Position numbers and translations under genes: made by a program. This document shows, piece by piece, positions 55,181 to 63,997 of a DNA stretch of 64,000 bases. The notes below the pieces were generated by a model. That model saw only the letters and a program-made list of their open reading frames with translations, was not told the DNA's origin and ran no database searches. Numbering within the stretch: the first letter of the stretch is position 1; every line of letters starts with the position of its first letter. The stretch is from Sinomonas albida (GTDB taxonomy: Bacteria > Actinomycetota > Actinomycetes > Actinomycetales > Micrococcaceae): positions 62,001-126,000 of the forward strand of contig NZ_SWDW01000012.1 of assembly GCF_004919045.1 (NCBI RefSeq), in the 5' to 3' direction.

Positions 55181-55645
55181 TCAGTATTCGTTCTTGATCA
55201 CGAAGAACGAGCCGCGGATGGTTCCTGCCAGCTTCGAGTTCTGCCTCGCGAACTTGAACTTGGTGGCGAGCTCCTCGGGGATCTCCATCCCATCGGACAG
55301 TTTGAACCCGGCCGCGCGCTTGCCGCCGTCGTCGATCGTGTACATGACGTTGATCGACAGGCCGTTCTGATAGAAGACATAGGCCATGCGGATGTTGTCC
55401 ACCTGGAACGCGGTGGCCTCGAGGGGCGGGGACGAAATGACGATGTCCCGTTCTTCCTTGAGGATCCGGTGAACCCAGTCGACCGTCTCCTGCGCGTCGC
55501 TCGCGGGGTCCACGGTGAAGACGTGGTCGTACTTGTTCTTGAAATAGCGGGCTTCGTTCGCCCTGAGGCCCGCGAGTGCTGGCGCGACGGGCGACGATTC
55601 GAGACCGACCGTCGAGACGGTCGTGAAATCCACGGCGTAGGACAC
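55181..55645 (-). CDS. hypothetical protein
   Basis: The 154-residue protein is of unknown family. No signal or membrane segment is seen. It is predicted mixed alpha/beta with a conserved-looking VDWVHRILKEERDIVISSPP centre and an ending of GSFFVIKNEY. GTG 55645 is chosen since GGAG is 6 bases upstream. The alternative TTG 55657 has weaker support. It follows the penicillin-binding-protein gene on the same strand. Confidence 0.65.
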   Translation of the reverse strand: MSYAVDFTTVSTVGLESSPVAPALAGLRANEARYFKNKYDHVFTVDPASDAQETVDWVHRILKEERDIVISSPPLEATAFQVDNIRMAYVFYQNGLSINVMYTIDDGGKRAAGFKLSDGMEIPEELATKFKFARQNSKLAGTIRGSFFVIKNEY

Positions 55646-55721
55646 GTTGCACTCCAAATTCGGCTAGGTTGATGCGCTTTGCCTCAGCAGGAGGCTACCG
55701 CAGCCGCTTGCCGGGGACCGC

Positions 55722-58052
55722 CTATCCCCTGCCGTTCTTCTTCGTGGTCGCGGCCGGCGGAGTGGGACTGGGGCTAGATGGTGCCGCGGGTGTTGCAGGG
55801 GTCGTGCCCAGCTGAGTGCCGGGAGACGGAGTGGTGCCCTGCGACTGGTAGGAGGACGTCGAGCCTGAAATGAGGTTCTGGGGCGGCGCGTCGAAATCGC
55901 GGTGGTCGTAGAGGCCCGCAACCTGCTGCATGTACGCGGCCCACTGGGGGCCCGCGATGTAGGCGCCGTCGACGGAGTCATAGTGCTTGCCGTTGATCCA
56001 GACGTTCTGCCCCGGGTGGGCATCGCTGCCATTGAACGCGTCGCCGAAGAACGAAGCCGTCGCGAGGCCGCGCGTGTATCCGACCACCCACGTCTGGTTG
56101 TTGTACTGGTTGGTTCCGGTCTTGGCGGCCGCGGGAACGCCGAGCTTCTGCGGGATGAGCAGGCCGGAACCTTTAGTCAGGACGTCCTGGAGGACATTCG
56201 TGGCCGCCTTGGCGACGTCGGGGTTGAGCGCGTTCTGCTGGCACGACGGCGCCTGGCCGCCGATCTTCTGGCCTTGAGAATCGTCGACCTCGGAGATTGA
56301 AATCGGCGTGCAGTACGTGCCGTCGGCAGCGAACGTCGCGAACGCGTTCGCCATGGTGAGCGGCGCGACGTTCTGGCTGCCCAGGATGTTGCCGAGGACC
56401 GAGAGGTCGATCTTCTTGTTCCCACCGTCGCCGAGGTGGAGGCCCATCGCGTCGGCGGCGCGCTGGACGTCGCAGAAGTCGTTCAGCCCCGCGAGGGACG
56501 CGAAGGTCGCCGTGTTGATCGAGTTGTAGATGCCCTCCCGGACCGTCATCGGCCGGTAGTGCAGGTCGTCGTCGTTCTGCAGGTCGGTCGAGCCGGACAC
56601 GGCGCTGTCGAACGATCCGCTCACGGGGCTGCACGTGGTCTTCCACGGATATCCGGGGGCATAGCGCCGCTTCGACGCGTCGACGATCTGGTTCGTCGGC
56701 TTGCCCTCGCTGAGCCACGCCGCGAGGGTCACCGGCTTCATGGTGGACCCAGGCTGCATTCCCCCGACCCCTCCGAGCGCGTTGCCGTTGGCGTCGGAGG
56801 TATCCACATTGAAGTTGTAGTCGGAGACGAAATCAGTCCCCTGCCCGGCGACCTTGCGCGAGTTCTGGGCCATCGCGATGATCTTGCCGGTGCCGGGCTG
56901 GACGGTCACCAGGGCCGTGCCCCACTTGTCCGGGTTCGTACCGGTTGTCGCATCCACCTGGGTCTGGGCCGGGCCCTGGAGGCGGGGGTCGAGGGTCGTC
57001 TTGATGGTCAGTCCGCCGGTCATGATCCTGTCGATGCGATCCTGTGTCGTCGTTCCGTAGGCCGGATCGTTCTCAATTTGATGGATCACGTAGTCGCAGC
57101 AGTAGGGGGCCTGTGATGCGTACTGGCAGCCCTGCTGGGGCGGGTTGAGCTTGAGCTGGAGCGGCGTCTTGACGGCGTCGTCGTGCTGCTGCTGGTTGAT
57201 GTAGCCGTGCTGGAGCATCGCGTCGAGGACGAGGTTCCGGCGGGAGACAGCACGGTCGGGATACACCGAGGGGTCGTAGTAGCTCGGCCCGTTGACGAGC
57301 CCGGCGAGGAGCGCCGCCTGTGGCAGGCTGAGATCCTTCGCATCGACGGAGAAGAAGTACTGGCTCGCGGCCTGGATGCCGTACGCGTTGCCCGAGAACG
57401 GGACGATGTTGAGGTAGCCCTGAAGGATCTGGTCCTTGCTCATCTGCTTCTCCAAGCCGATGGCGAGCTTCATCTCGCGGAGCTTGTCGCTGACGCCCTT
57501 CTGCCCGTTGAAGACGAGATCCGCGCTCTTGCCCTCGGCCGCGAGATTCTCGTTGAGCGCGTTCGTGACGTACTGCTGCGTGAGGGTCGACGCACCCTGG
57601 TGGCCGCCATCGGCATTCGTGGTGAGCGCCCGGAGGATGCCCACGGGATCAACGCCCCCATGCTGGTAGAACCGGTAGTCCTCGATCGCAACAATCGCGT
57701 TCTTGATGCTCCCAGACATCTGGTCGAGCGGGACGTTCACGCGGTTCTCGGTGAACAGGGTCGCGATCTGGGACCCGTCGGCCGCGAGCACGCGCGTCAC
57801 CTGGCTCGGCGGAGTCACCTTGAGCTCGCTCGGTAGGCCGTTGAAGAGCTGCGCCGAGCCGTTGGCGGCAGACTCACCCAGCGCGACTGCTGGAGTGATC
57901 AGGCCCGCCACGAGCACCCCGCACACCGCGCTAATGCCGAGGAAGGCAATGAGCTTTCCCCATCTGGTGCGGGTGTCGACGAGCCGTCCCCGGCGTCCCT
58001 GCCTAGCCGGTGCGAGGCGTGACGAGCGGGTGCCGTGGGGATCTCTGTGCAT
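55722..58052 (-). CDS. bifunctional penicillin-binding protein (class A, GT51 plus transpeptidase)
   Basis: The 776-residue peptidoglycan synthase has a short cytoplasmic tail, one membrane helix (about 35-58) and a glycosyltransferase domain with EDYRFYQHGGVD and the QGASTLTQQYV motif. The transpeptidase domain carries GSTMK (Ser nucleophile), SIN and KTG. The C-terminal tail is Ser/Thr/Pro-rich (about 715-776). ATG 58052 is preferred to the longer frame to 58115. It is divergent from the monooxygenase. Confidence 0.93.
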   Translation of the reverse strand: MHRDPHGTRSSRLAPARQGRRGRLVDTRTRWGKLIAFLGISAVCGVLVAGLITPAVALGESAANGSAQLFNGLPSELKVTPPSQVTRVLAADGSQIATLFTENRVNVPLDQMSGSIKNAIVAIEDYRFYQHGGVDPVGILRALTTNADGGHQGASTLTQQYVTNALNENLAAEGKSADLVFNGQKGVSDKLREMKLAIGLEKQMSKDQILQGYLNIVPFSGNAYGIQAASQYFFSVDAKDLSLPQAALLAGLVNGPSYYDPSVYPDRAVSRRNLVLDAMLQHGYINQQQHDDAVKTPLQLKLNPPQQGCQYASQAPYCCDYVIHQIENDPAYGTTTQDRIDRIMTGGLTIKTTLDPRLQGPAQTQVDATTGTNPDKWGTALVTVQPGTGKIIAMAQNSRKVAGQGTDFVSDYNFNVDTSDANGNALGGVGGMQPGSTMKPVTLAAWLSEGKPTNQIVDASKRRYAPGYPWKTTCSPVSGSFDSAVSGSTDLQNDDDLHYRPMTVREGIYNSINTATFASLAGLNDFCDVQRAADAMGLHLGDGGNKKIDLSVLGNILGSQNVAPLTMANAFATFAADGTYCTPISISEVDDSQGQKIGGQAPSCQQNALNPDVAKAATNVLQDVLTKGSGLLIPQKLGVPAAAKTGTNQYNNQTWVVGYTRGLATASFFGDAFNGSDAHPGQNVWINGKHYDSVDGAYIAGPQWAAYMQQVAGLYDHRDFDAPPQNLISGSTSSYQSQGTTPSPGTQLGTTPATPAAPSSPSPTPPAATTKKNGRG

Positions 58053-58235
58053 GGTCCCATCGTGAGCGGCGGATTCTAAGAACCCTCTAAGAATCCAGCC
58101 GCGGGAGGCGGACAACGCCCCGCCAGAACCAGACTATCGGAGCCGACGGGGCTTCCCGCAAGGCCCCCTTGTGGGCCCACAATGCTGGGTGTGCGTTCTG
58201 CGGACTGGGCCCAGGACGGCGGACGGAGGGCCGAA

Positions 58236-59744
58236 ATGCACGTGGGGTCAAGGGTAGACGAACGGGCCGTGGCGATCGTCGGCGGAGGTCCGACAGGGCT
58301 CATGCTCGCCGGTGAACTCGCGTTGGCTGGGATCGATGTCGAAATAGTCGAGCGCCGCACCAACCAGGAGGTGGAGGGAACGCGCGCCCGGGGGCTGCAC
58401 TCTCGCACCATCGAGGTGCTGGACCAGCGGGGCATCGCCGACCGCTTCGTCAGCGAGGGCCAGCCCCTTCAGATCCAGAGTTTCGCGGGTGTGCGTCTGG
58501 ACCTCAGCGACTTCCCCACCCGCCGCAATTACGGCCTCGCGCTCATGCAGAACCGCTTCGAGCGCATTCTCGCGAACTGGGTCGAGGAGCTGGGCGTGCC
58601 CGTGGCCCGGGAGCGGGAGGTGACGGGATACGCAGAGGACGACGGCGGCGTCGTCCTTGAGCTTTCAGACGGCCGTCCGCTGAGGGCCGCCTTTGTAGTG
58701 GGCTGCGACGGCGGGCGCAGCCAGATCCGCAAGTCTGCGGGGATCGGATTTCCCGGCTGGGAGCCGTCGGTCAGTTCGCTCATCGCCGAGGTCGAGATGA
58801 GTGAGGAGCCTGCGTGGGGCATGCGGCACGACGAGAATGGGACGCAGGCACTGGGCCCGCTCGAGGATGGGAAGGGCGTGGGGCTCGTGGTGACCGAGCG
58901 CTACGCGGGGCAGACAAGTCGACCCACCCTCGATGACGTGCGACGAGCCGTCACGGCGGTCTGGGGCACCGACTTCGGGCTGCGCAGCGCGGCCTGGATC
59001 TCCCGGTTCACCGACGCGACGCGGCAAGCGGCGAGCTACCGCAGGGGTCGGGTCCTTCTGGCCGGCGATGCGGCCCACGTGCACTATCCGGTGGGCGGCC
59101 AGGGGCTCAACCTCGGCGTGCAGGACGCCGTGAACCTCGGCTGGAAGCTAGCCCAGGTGGTGGACGGCACGTCGCCGGAGAGCCTGCTCGACACCTACCA
59201 CTCCGAGCGGCACCCGGTCGCCGCGCGCGTGCTGCAGAACACCATGGCACAAACCACGCTCGCACGAAGTGACGCGCGAATCGACGCGCTGCGGGGATTG
59301 ATGGCAGACCTCCTCGGCTTGGATGAACCGCGGAAGCGCTTCGCAGGGATGATCGCGGGGCTGGATATCCACTACGACCTCGGCGAAGGGCATCCGCTGG
59401 TGGGGCGCCGGATGCCGGATCTCGACCTGGCGACGGCGGGCGGGGCGACGAGCGTCTTCGCTCTGCTCCACAGGGCGCGGCCCGTGCTCCTGAACTTCGG
59501 GACGCCGGGCCGCTTCGACCTGGTGCCCAGGACGGATCGGGTCCGCCTGGTCGACGCCGAGTACAGCGGGCGGTGGGAGCTCCCGGTGCTCGGCGAGGTC
59601 ACCGCTCCCCCGGCGGTGCTGATCCGGCCCGACGGTCACGTCGCCTGGGTCGGAAGCGGAAGCGGAAGCGGAAGCGGAAGCACGGACGATCCCGGGCTCA
59701 CTCAAGCACTGGCGACCTGGTGCGGATCGCCGACGCTTCGGTGA
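58236..59744 (+). CDS. FAD-dependent monooxygenase (aromatic hydroxylase/rifampicin-monooxygenase-like)
   Basis: The 502-residue flavoprotein has the FAD motif GGGPTG (16-21), a GCDGGRS motif in the middle and GDAAHVHYPVGGQGLN closing the FAD site. The C-terminal thioredoxin-like domain (about 385-500) resembles that of Rox-type enzymes. The substrate may be a phenolic drug or aromatic, and is unproven. GGAGGG is 5 bases before ATG 58236. Near its end, five GGAAGC units encode alternating Gly-Ser. Confidence 0.88.
   Translation: MHVGSRVDERAVAIVGGGPTGLMLAGELALAGIDVEIVERRTNQEVEGTRARGLHSRTIEVLDQRGIADRFVSEGQPLQIQSFAGVRLDLSDFPTRRNYGLALMQNRFERILANWVEELGVPVAREREVTGYAEDDGGVVLELSDGRPLRAAFVVGCDGGRSQIRKSAGIGFPGWEPSVSSLIAEVEMSEEPAWGMRHDENGTQALGPLEDGKGVGLVVTERYAGQTSRPTLDDVRRAVTAVWGTDFGLRSAAWISRFTDATRQAASYRRGRVLLAGDAAHVHYPVGGQGLNLGVQDAVNLGWKLAQVVDGTSPESLLDTYHSERHPVAARVLQNTMAQTTLARSDARIDALRGLMADLLGLDEPRKRFAGMIAGLDIHYDLGEGHPLVGRRMPDLDLATAGGATSVFALLHRARPVLLNFGTPGRFDLVPRTDRVRLVDAEYSGRWELPVLGEVTAPPAVLIRPDGHVAWVGSGSGSGSGSTDDPGLTQALATWCGSPTLR
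59652..59681 (+). repeat. (GGAAGC)5 microsatellite in the monooxygenase
   Basis: Five perfect tandem GGAAGC units encode alternating Gly-Ser residues near the C-terminus. Units can be gained or lost without frame change. Confidence 0.95.
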
Positions 59745-59817
59745 GTCCGGCGCCGTCGCCCGCTTCCTCCGCAAAGAGCGGCCGCCGCGGATACCACGGA
59801 CGTCGTAGCCTGAGTGC

Positions 59818-60285
59818 ATGGCCGTTCGCAGCGCGGGTCTCCTCCTGTACCGCCGCACCCACGCGTCGGCCCTGGACGTCTGGATAGCTCACATGGGCGG
59901 GCCGTTCTGGGCCACGAAGCAGCTGCGCGCCTGGTCCATTCCCAAGGGCGAGTACGGGGCCGACGAGGACCCGTTCGCCGCCGCGGTTCGCGAGTTCACG
60001 GAGGAGATCGGCTCGCCGCCGCCCGCAGCCGACTATCGGTCGCTCGGGGAGTTCCGGCAGCCCTCGGGCAAGGTCATCGCCGTCTTCTTTGGGGAAGCCG
60101 AGTTCGCGCCGAACGAGGTCCGGAGCAATACGTTCGAGCTGGAATGGCCGAAGGGCTCGGGAAGGATGCAGAGCTTTCCGGAGATCGACCGTGCGGAATG
60201 GGTGGCCGAAAGCGAGGCTCGAAAGCTCCTTGTCGCGGGACAGATGCCCATTCTCGACGCCTTGGTCCGTTCCGTGGGCGATTGA
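59818..60285 (+). CDS. NUDIX hydrolase
   Basis: The 155-residue protein has a perfect Nudix box at residues 44-66 fitting Gx5Ex7REUxEExGU. The surrounding IPKGEYG and the C-terminal helix are typical of small nudix proteins. Substrate unknown, probably a nucleoside diphosphate derivative or other pyrophosphate. It starts at ATG 59818. Confidence 0.92.
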   Translation: MAVRSAGLLLYRRTHASALDVWIAHMGGPFWATKQLRAWSIPKGEYGADEDPFAAAVREFTEEIGSPPPAADYRSLGEFRQPSGKVIAVFFGEAEFAPNEVRSNTFELEWPKGSGRMQSFPEIDRAEWVAESEARKLLVAGQMPILDALVRSVGD

Positions 60286-60312
60286 CCGCGGTCAGGTCCG
60301 GCGCCGCGAATC

Positions 60313-60552
60313 TCAGGCGGGCGGCTCCGACTCGGCCCTGCGCATCTCCCTCAGGTGCTCAAGGAGTGCCCGCTCGGGATGGCCTTCATAGGTGGCGACG
60401 AGCTCACGGAGCCGCTCTTTGGACTGCTCCCCCAGGCCCGGGGTGTCGAGCACGTGCCTGAGGATCCAGCGCGCCTGGATATCAACGGTTTCGTTGATGG
60501 ATGGTGCCTGTGCCGGGTTCCCCGGGGCCTCGGCGGTTCCGATTTCAGCCAT
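60313..60552 (-). CDS. small hypothetical protein
   Basis: The 79-residue, mostly helical, hydrophilic protein has the core LRHVLDTPGLGEQSKERLRELV. No family recognised. ATG 60552 is chosen. The longer frame runs through the divergent TetR gene and is rejected. It faces the TetR operator and may be a co-regulated target. Confidence 0.6.
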   Translation of the reverse strand: MAEIGTAEAPGNPAQAPSINETVDIQARWILRHVLDTPGLGEQSKERLRELVATYEGHPERALLEHLREMRRAESEPPA

Positions 60553-60568
60553 ATTCCGGACAGTAGAC

Positions 60569-60590
60569 GTAGACAGACCGTTCTGTCTAC
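60569..60590. promoter_or_regulatory. perfect palindromic TetR-type operator
   Basis: GTAGACAGA and TCTGTCTAC are perfect inverted arms around CCGT (22 bp). A further GTAGAC half lies at 60563-60568. The site lies between the two divergent genes. Confidence 0.8.
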
Positions 60591-60603
60591 GCGGCGATCC
60601 TTC

Positions 60604-60609
60604 TATGAT
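60604..60609 (+). promoter_or_regulatory. leaderless -10 element for the TetR gene
   Basis: TATGAT is 6 bases before GTG 60616, consistent with a leaderless transcript. The -35 region falls within the palindromic operator, so binding would repress the regulator's own gene. Confidence 0.5.
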
Positions 60610-60615
60610 GTCGTT

Positions 60616-61284
60616 GTGGATCCACATGCCGTAGACCAGCCAGTCGGGCCAGCCATCGCCGCGTCCGCCGCTTCTGCATCCGGCGCCGCCGCGCCAGCAG
60701 TCGCCGGGCCACCCGTCGGCGCGCGCGAAAGGATCCTCGCGACGTCGTACGAGCTCTTCGCCCGGCGAGGCATCAAGGACGTCGGCGGCGACGAGCTCAT
60801 CGCGCGGTCGGGCGTCGCCAAGGCAACGTTCTACAAGCACTTTAGGTCCAAGGACGAGCTGGCACTCGCGTACCTGGACCGGTGGTATGAAGCGCGAAGT
60901 GCTGCTGTCGATGCCGCCGTGGCGCGCCGCGGGGACGTCGGCGATGCCGCGCTCCTGGCGATCTTCGACGTCTTCAACGACTGGTTCCGGCAGGGCGCCG
61001 CCGAGGTCAGCTCGTTCCTCCACGTCATGATGGAGATGGGCCCCGACCATCCGCTGGGGCGGGCGAGCATCGATTACCTCGCTCGGACCCGAAGCCAGAT
61101 GGCGGCCCTCGCGACCGCGGCGGGACTTCGCGATCCCGAGGACTTCGCGTGGTCCTGCCACATCCTCCTCAAGGGAGCGATCGTCGCGGCAGCCGAGGGA
61201 GACGGCCACGCGGCCGAGCGCGCCCGCAAGATGGCCGCGCTCCTCATCGACCTCCACCGGGCTCCGGGCTCCCCGACGCTGTAG
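60616..61284 (+). CDS. TetR-family regulator
   Basis: The 222-residue protein has an Ala/Pro-rich leader (to about 35), then a helix-turn-helix with RERILATSYELFARRGIKDV and ARSGVAKATFYKHFRSKDEL, and a C-terminal ligand domain. GTG 60616 is supported by the -10 element 6 bases upstream. It is likely autorepressed and may regulate the divergent 79-residue gene. Confidence 0.87.
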   Translation: MDPHAVDQPVGPAIAASAASASGAAAPAVAGPPVGARERILATSYELFARRGIKDVGGDELIARSGVAKATFYKHFRSKDELALAYLDRWYEARSAAVDAAVARRGDVGDAALLAIFDVFNDWFRQGAAEVSSFLHVMMEMGPDHPLGRASIDYLARTRSQMAALATAAGLRDPEDFAWSCHILLKGAIVAAAEGDGHAAERARKMAALLIDLHRAPGSPTL

Positions 61285-61377
61285 CTTCCTCCGCCTGTTT
61301 GCGGTCCCCTCGGCTTCTGGTTCCCTCGTCGCTGTAAACGCACCAATCCGACTCCGCTCGGGCTCCGAACAGCACGC

Positions 61378-61950
61378 ATGATGATCGTGAGCAGTCAGCT
61401 CCGCCGTCGCTCTGGGGCGGCCGCCCTCGCGGCTGGGCCCACCGCCGTCGTCCTTGGCCTCGCTGCCCACATCGCCTCGGGGGGCGCTGCCCCGCCCGCC
61501 GCAGTTGTCCTGGCCGTCGTCGTGCTCGTGAGCCTGGCCGCTGCCGCGGCCGCCCGACTGCGCCTGCCCAGCTGGTCCCTCGGCGTTGGCAGCGCCGTGG
61601 TCCAGCAGCTCCTTCATCTCGTCTTCACGGCCCTGGCCGGGGCCAACGCTCCCCTGTTCCCGTCGTCTGGACACCACCACGGCGCCTCGCCGGTGCCGTC
61701 GTCGGGTGCCACGCAGGCCGCGGACCAGATGGACATCCACCTCCTTGTGGTGGCCCACGTCGCGGCGGCCCTCATCACGGCCCTCGTGGTGATGTGGGCA
61801 CTGGCCCTTGCGGACCGGATGGCACCGGCGCGCGCCTCAGGGAGAGCCAAGCGCGCGGCGTCTGGCCTCGAGCAGGGTGCGCTCCCCCACGCTCGGCGCG
61901 AGGCGCGCCGCCTCGGAGTATTCGTCCGCCGCCTCGTCCACGCGCCCTAG
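61378..61950 (+). CDS. hypothetical membrane protein
   Basis: The 190-residue protein has about four hydrophobic segments (about 12-32, 40-58, 68-92, 123-146) and a His-rich loop GHHHG (about 98-102), which may bind metal. No family recognised. The last 114 bp overlap the convergent sigma-factor gene, so the basic C-terminal 38 residues may be a fortuitous extension. Confidence 0.6.
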   Translation: MMIVSSQLRRRSGAAALAAGPTAVVLGLAAHIASGGAAPPAAVVLAVVVLVSLAAAAAARLRLPSWSLGVGSAVVQQLLHLVFTALAGANAPLFPSSGHHHGASPVPSSGATQAADQMDIHLLVVAHVAAALITALVVMWALALADRMAPARASGRAKRAASGLEQGALPHARREARRLGVFVRRLVHAP

Positions 61951-63063
61951 CCTCCGCAGGAGATCGGCCCGCACCGCGTGGTACACGTGGTATCCGCGGA
62001 GCCCCAATGCGTCGATGAGGACGAGCGCAGCGCCCGGCCCCTCGACCTCGGCGACCGCGACGGCCCGATTCAGGCGCACGATCGGGCTCGGGGCCGCCGC
62101 GAGCAGCAGGTCGTAGAGGCGGACGATCCGTCCCCAATCCGTCTGGTCCGCGGAGGAGGCGACGCTGTGCACGGCCTGGATCGCGGCCTGCAGCTGATAC
62201 GGGCCGAGCCGCCCGAGCTGCAGACACCGGCGGACAATGGCGAGCCCCTCGGCAATGAGCTCCGGAACCCACAGCGCCCGGTCCTGCGAGCCCAAGGGGA
62301 TCAGTGAGCCGCCGGCCCCGGACCGGGCCGGGCGGCGAGACTCCGAAAGCACCAGGAGGGCGAGCAGGCCGGCGGCCTCGGGCTCCTCCGGGAGCAGTCG
62401 AGAGGCCGTGCGGGCCAGCCTCAGCGCCTCCGCGCAGAGGCCCGATCTCTCCGCGGGCGCCCCGAGTCCGGCCGAATACCCCTCGTTGTAGATGAGGTAC
62501 ACCACGGCGAGCACTCCTGAGAGCCTCTCGGGCAGCTCGGTCGCGGACGGTACCCGGTACGGGATAGCCGCGTCCCGGATCTTTGCCTTGGCCCGCGAGA
62601 TCCGCTGCCCCATCGTTGCCTCGGGGACCAGGAAAGCGGAGGCGATCTGCGCCGTCGTGAGCCCACCGAGGACCCGCAGCGCGAGCGCGACCCGCGCCGG
62701 CATCGAGAGCGCGGGATGGCAGCACGCGAAGAGGAGCTTGAGGCGATCGTCTCCGAAGACGTCCGGCTCGGGCTCGGCCTCAGTGCGCACGAGCGCAGCC
62801 TGCGCCTCCTTCTCGCCTCTCGCAGCGTCCCGACGGAAACGGTCGACGGCGCGGCGCCGCGCCGTCGTGATGATCCACGCGCCGGGCTGCTCAGGCAGGC
62901 CCTCCGCCGGCCAGCGTTCCGCGGCCGCCGCGAACGCCTCCTGGACTGCCTCCTCAGCCAACCCGAGATCGCGCGTGGTACGGAGCACGACCGACACCGC
63001 GCGGCCGTATTCCTCTCGGAACACGGCCGCGACGGAGTCTGCAGGATCCGGGACGTCAGCCAC
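61837..63063 (-). CDS. ECF42-type RNA polymerase sigma factor
   Basis: The 408-residue protein has a sigma-2 domain (about 10-80), a sigma-4 domain (about 115-170, with LTTAQIASAFLVPEATMGQRISRAK) and a long C-terminal TPR-like extension (about 190-405) typical of ECF42. ECF42 factors lack a classical anti-sigma factor; the C-terminal extension is thought to regulate them. The start is GTG 63063, overlapping the DGPF gene by 8 bp. Confidence 0.9.
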   Translation of the reverse strand: MADVPDPADSVAAVFREEYGRAVSVVLRTTRDLGLAEEAVQEAFAAAAERWPAEGLPEQPGAWIITTARRRAVDRFRRDAARGEKEAQAALVRTEAEPEPDVFGDDRLKLLFACCHPALSMPARVALALRVLGGLTTAQIASAFLVPEATMGQRISRAKAKIRDAAIPYRVPSATELPERLSGVLAVVYLIYNEGYSAGLGAPAERSGLCAEALRLARTASRLLPEEPEAAGLLALLVLSESRRPARSGAGGSLIPLGSQDRALWVPELIAEGLAIVRRCLQLGRLGPYQLQAAIQAVHSVASSADQTDWGRIVRLYDLLLAAAPSPIVRLNRAVAVAEVEGPGAALVLIDALGLRGYHVYHAVRADLLRRLGRVDEAADEYSEAARLAPSVGERTLLEARRRALGSP

Positions 63064-63406
63064 GGGCGGGAGCGAACGGCCTCACTTCGATGGGCAGCCC
63101 CGTGATCTCCGCGAGGCGCCGGCCCCAGACGAGCGCCGCGTCCAGGTCCGGGCAGTCGAGGATGTCGAAGCCTCCGAGATGCTCCTTGCCCTCGAGGTAC
63201 GGGCCGTCCGTCACGAGAACCTCGCCGCCGTCGAGCTTGAGGACGGTGGCCGACGAGGGGTCGAGCAGGCCATTCCCGAAGACCCAGGCACCCGCGGCCT
63301 GGAGATCCTCGTTGAAGGCCCCGATCTTTTCCATGATCGGTCCGAGGACCTCGGGGGGCGGCACGATGCCGTCGGGCTGATACATGCTGACGAGGTACTG
63401 GGTCAT
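63056..63406 (-). CDS. DGPF/YCII-related protein partnered with ECF42
   Basis: The 116-residue protein has the DGPF-type motif TDGPYLEGKEHLGGF (Phe replaced by Tyr). Such proteins are usually encoded beside ECF42 sigma factors. It starts at ATG 63406 after AGGAGG. Confidence 0.88.
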   Translation of the reverse strand: MTQYLVSMYQPDGIVPPPEVLGPIMEKIGAFNEDLQAAGAWVFGNGLLDPSSATVLKLDGGEVLVTDGPYLEGKEHLGGFDILDCPDLDAALVWGRRLAEITGLPIEVRPFAPARG

Positions 63407-63480
63407 GGCTTTTCGCCTCCTGTTTCGGTGGGGCCGTGGTTGGCCCTCACCTACTGGACGATCGGGTGCGCCGTTTTTCG

Positions 63481-63512
63481 ACAGTGGCGTGCTTCTACAG
63501 TGGCGTGCTCTT
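63481..63512. repeat. 16-bp tandem repeat
   Basis: Two adjacent near-copies of ACAGTGGCGTGCTTCT (63481-63496 and 63497-63512) lie in the gap between the VOC and DGPF genes. Confidence 0.85.
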
Positions 63513-63520
63513 CGCTCGGC

Positions 63521-63997
63521 TCAGCCGACGGCGTCCGCCGCGGCCTCGAGGTCGGCGATGACGATCTTGTTCATCTGGAGCATCGCGCCCATGGCGCGCT
63601 GCGCCCGCCCCGCGTCGGGATCCTGGAGCAGCTCGGTGAGCCGCGTGGGCACGATCTGCCACGAGAAGCCGAAGCGGTCCTTGAGCCAGCCGCATTGGCT
63701 CTCCACGCCGCCGTCCGTGAGGGCGTTCCAATAGTGGTCGACCTCGGCCTGGTCCGCGCAGAAGACCTGCATCGAGACCGCCTCGGAGAACGTGAACTCG
63801 GGGCCGCCGTTGAGTCCAAGGAACGGCTTGCCGTCCAATTCGAAGGAGGCGGTGATGACTGTTCCAGCCGGACGGGGGCCGGCCTCGCCGTAGTAGTCGA
63901 CGTTGGTGACTTTCGAGTTGGGGAAGATCGAGACGTAGAAGTTGGCCGCTTCTTCGGCTTCGGTGTCGAACCACAGACAGGGGACGATGTCCGGCAT
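63521..63997 (-). CDS. VOC-superfamily PhnB-like protein
   Basis: The 158-residue protein begins MPDIVPCLWFDTEAEEAANFY, with paired beta-alpha-beta-beta-beta modules of VOC proteins, and the segment ESQCGWLKDRFGFSWQIVPTRL typical of PhnB-like proteins. Its enzyme activity is unknown. It lies upstream of the DGPF and ECF42 genes on the same strand and is probably part of that unit. The start at 63997 is 3 bases from the window end, so its ribosome site is not visible. Confidence 0.85.
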   Translation of the reverse strand: MPDIVPCLWFDTEAEEAANFYVSIFPNSKVTNVDYYGEAGPRPAGTVITASFELDGKPFLGLNGGPEFTFSEAVSMQVFCADQAEVDHYWNALTDGGVESQCGWLKDRFGFSWQIVPTRLTELLQDPDAGRAQRAMGAMLQMNKIVIADLEAAADAVG

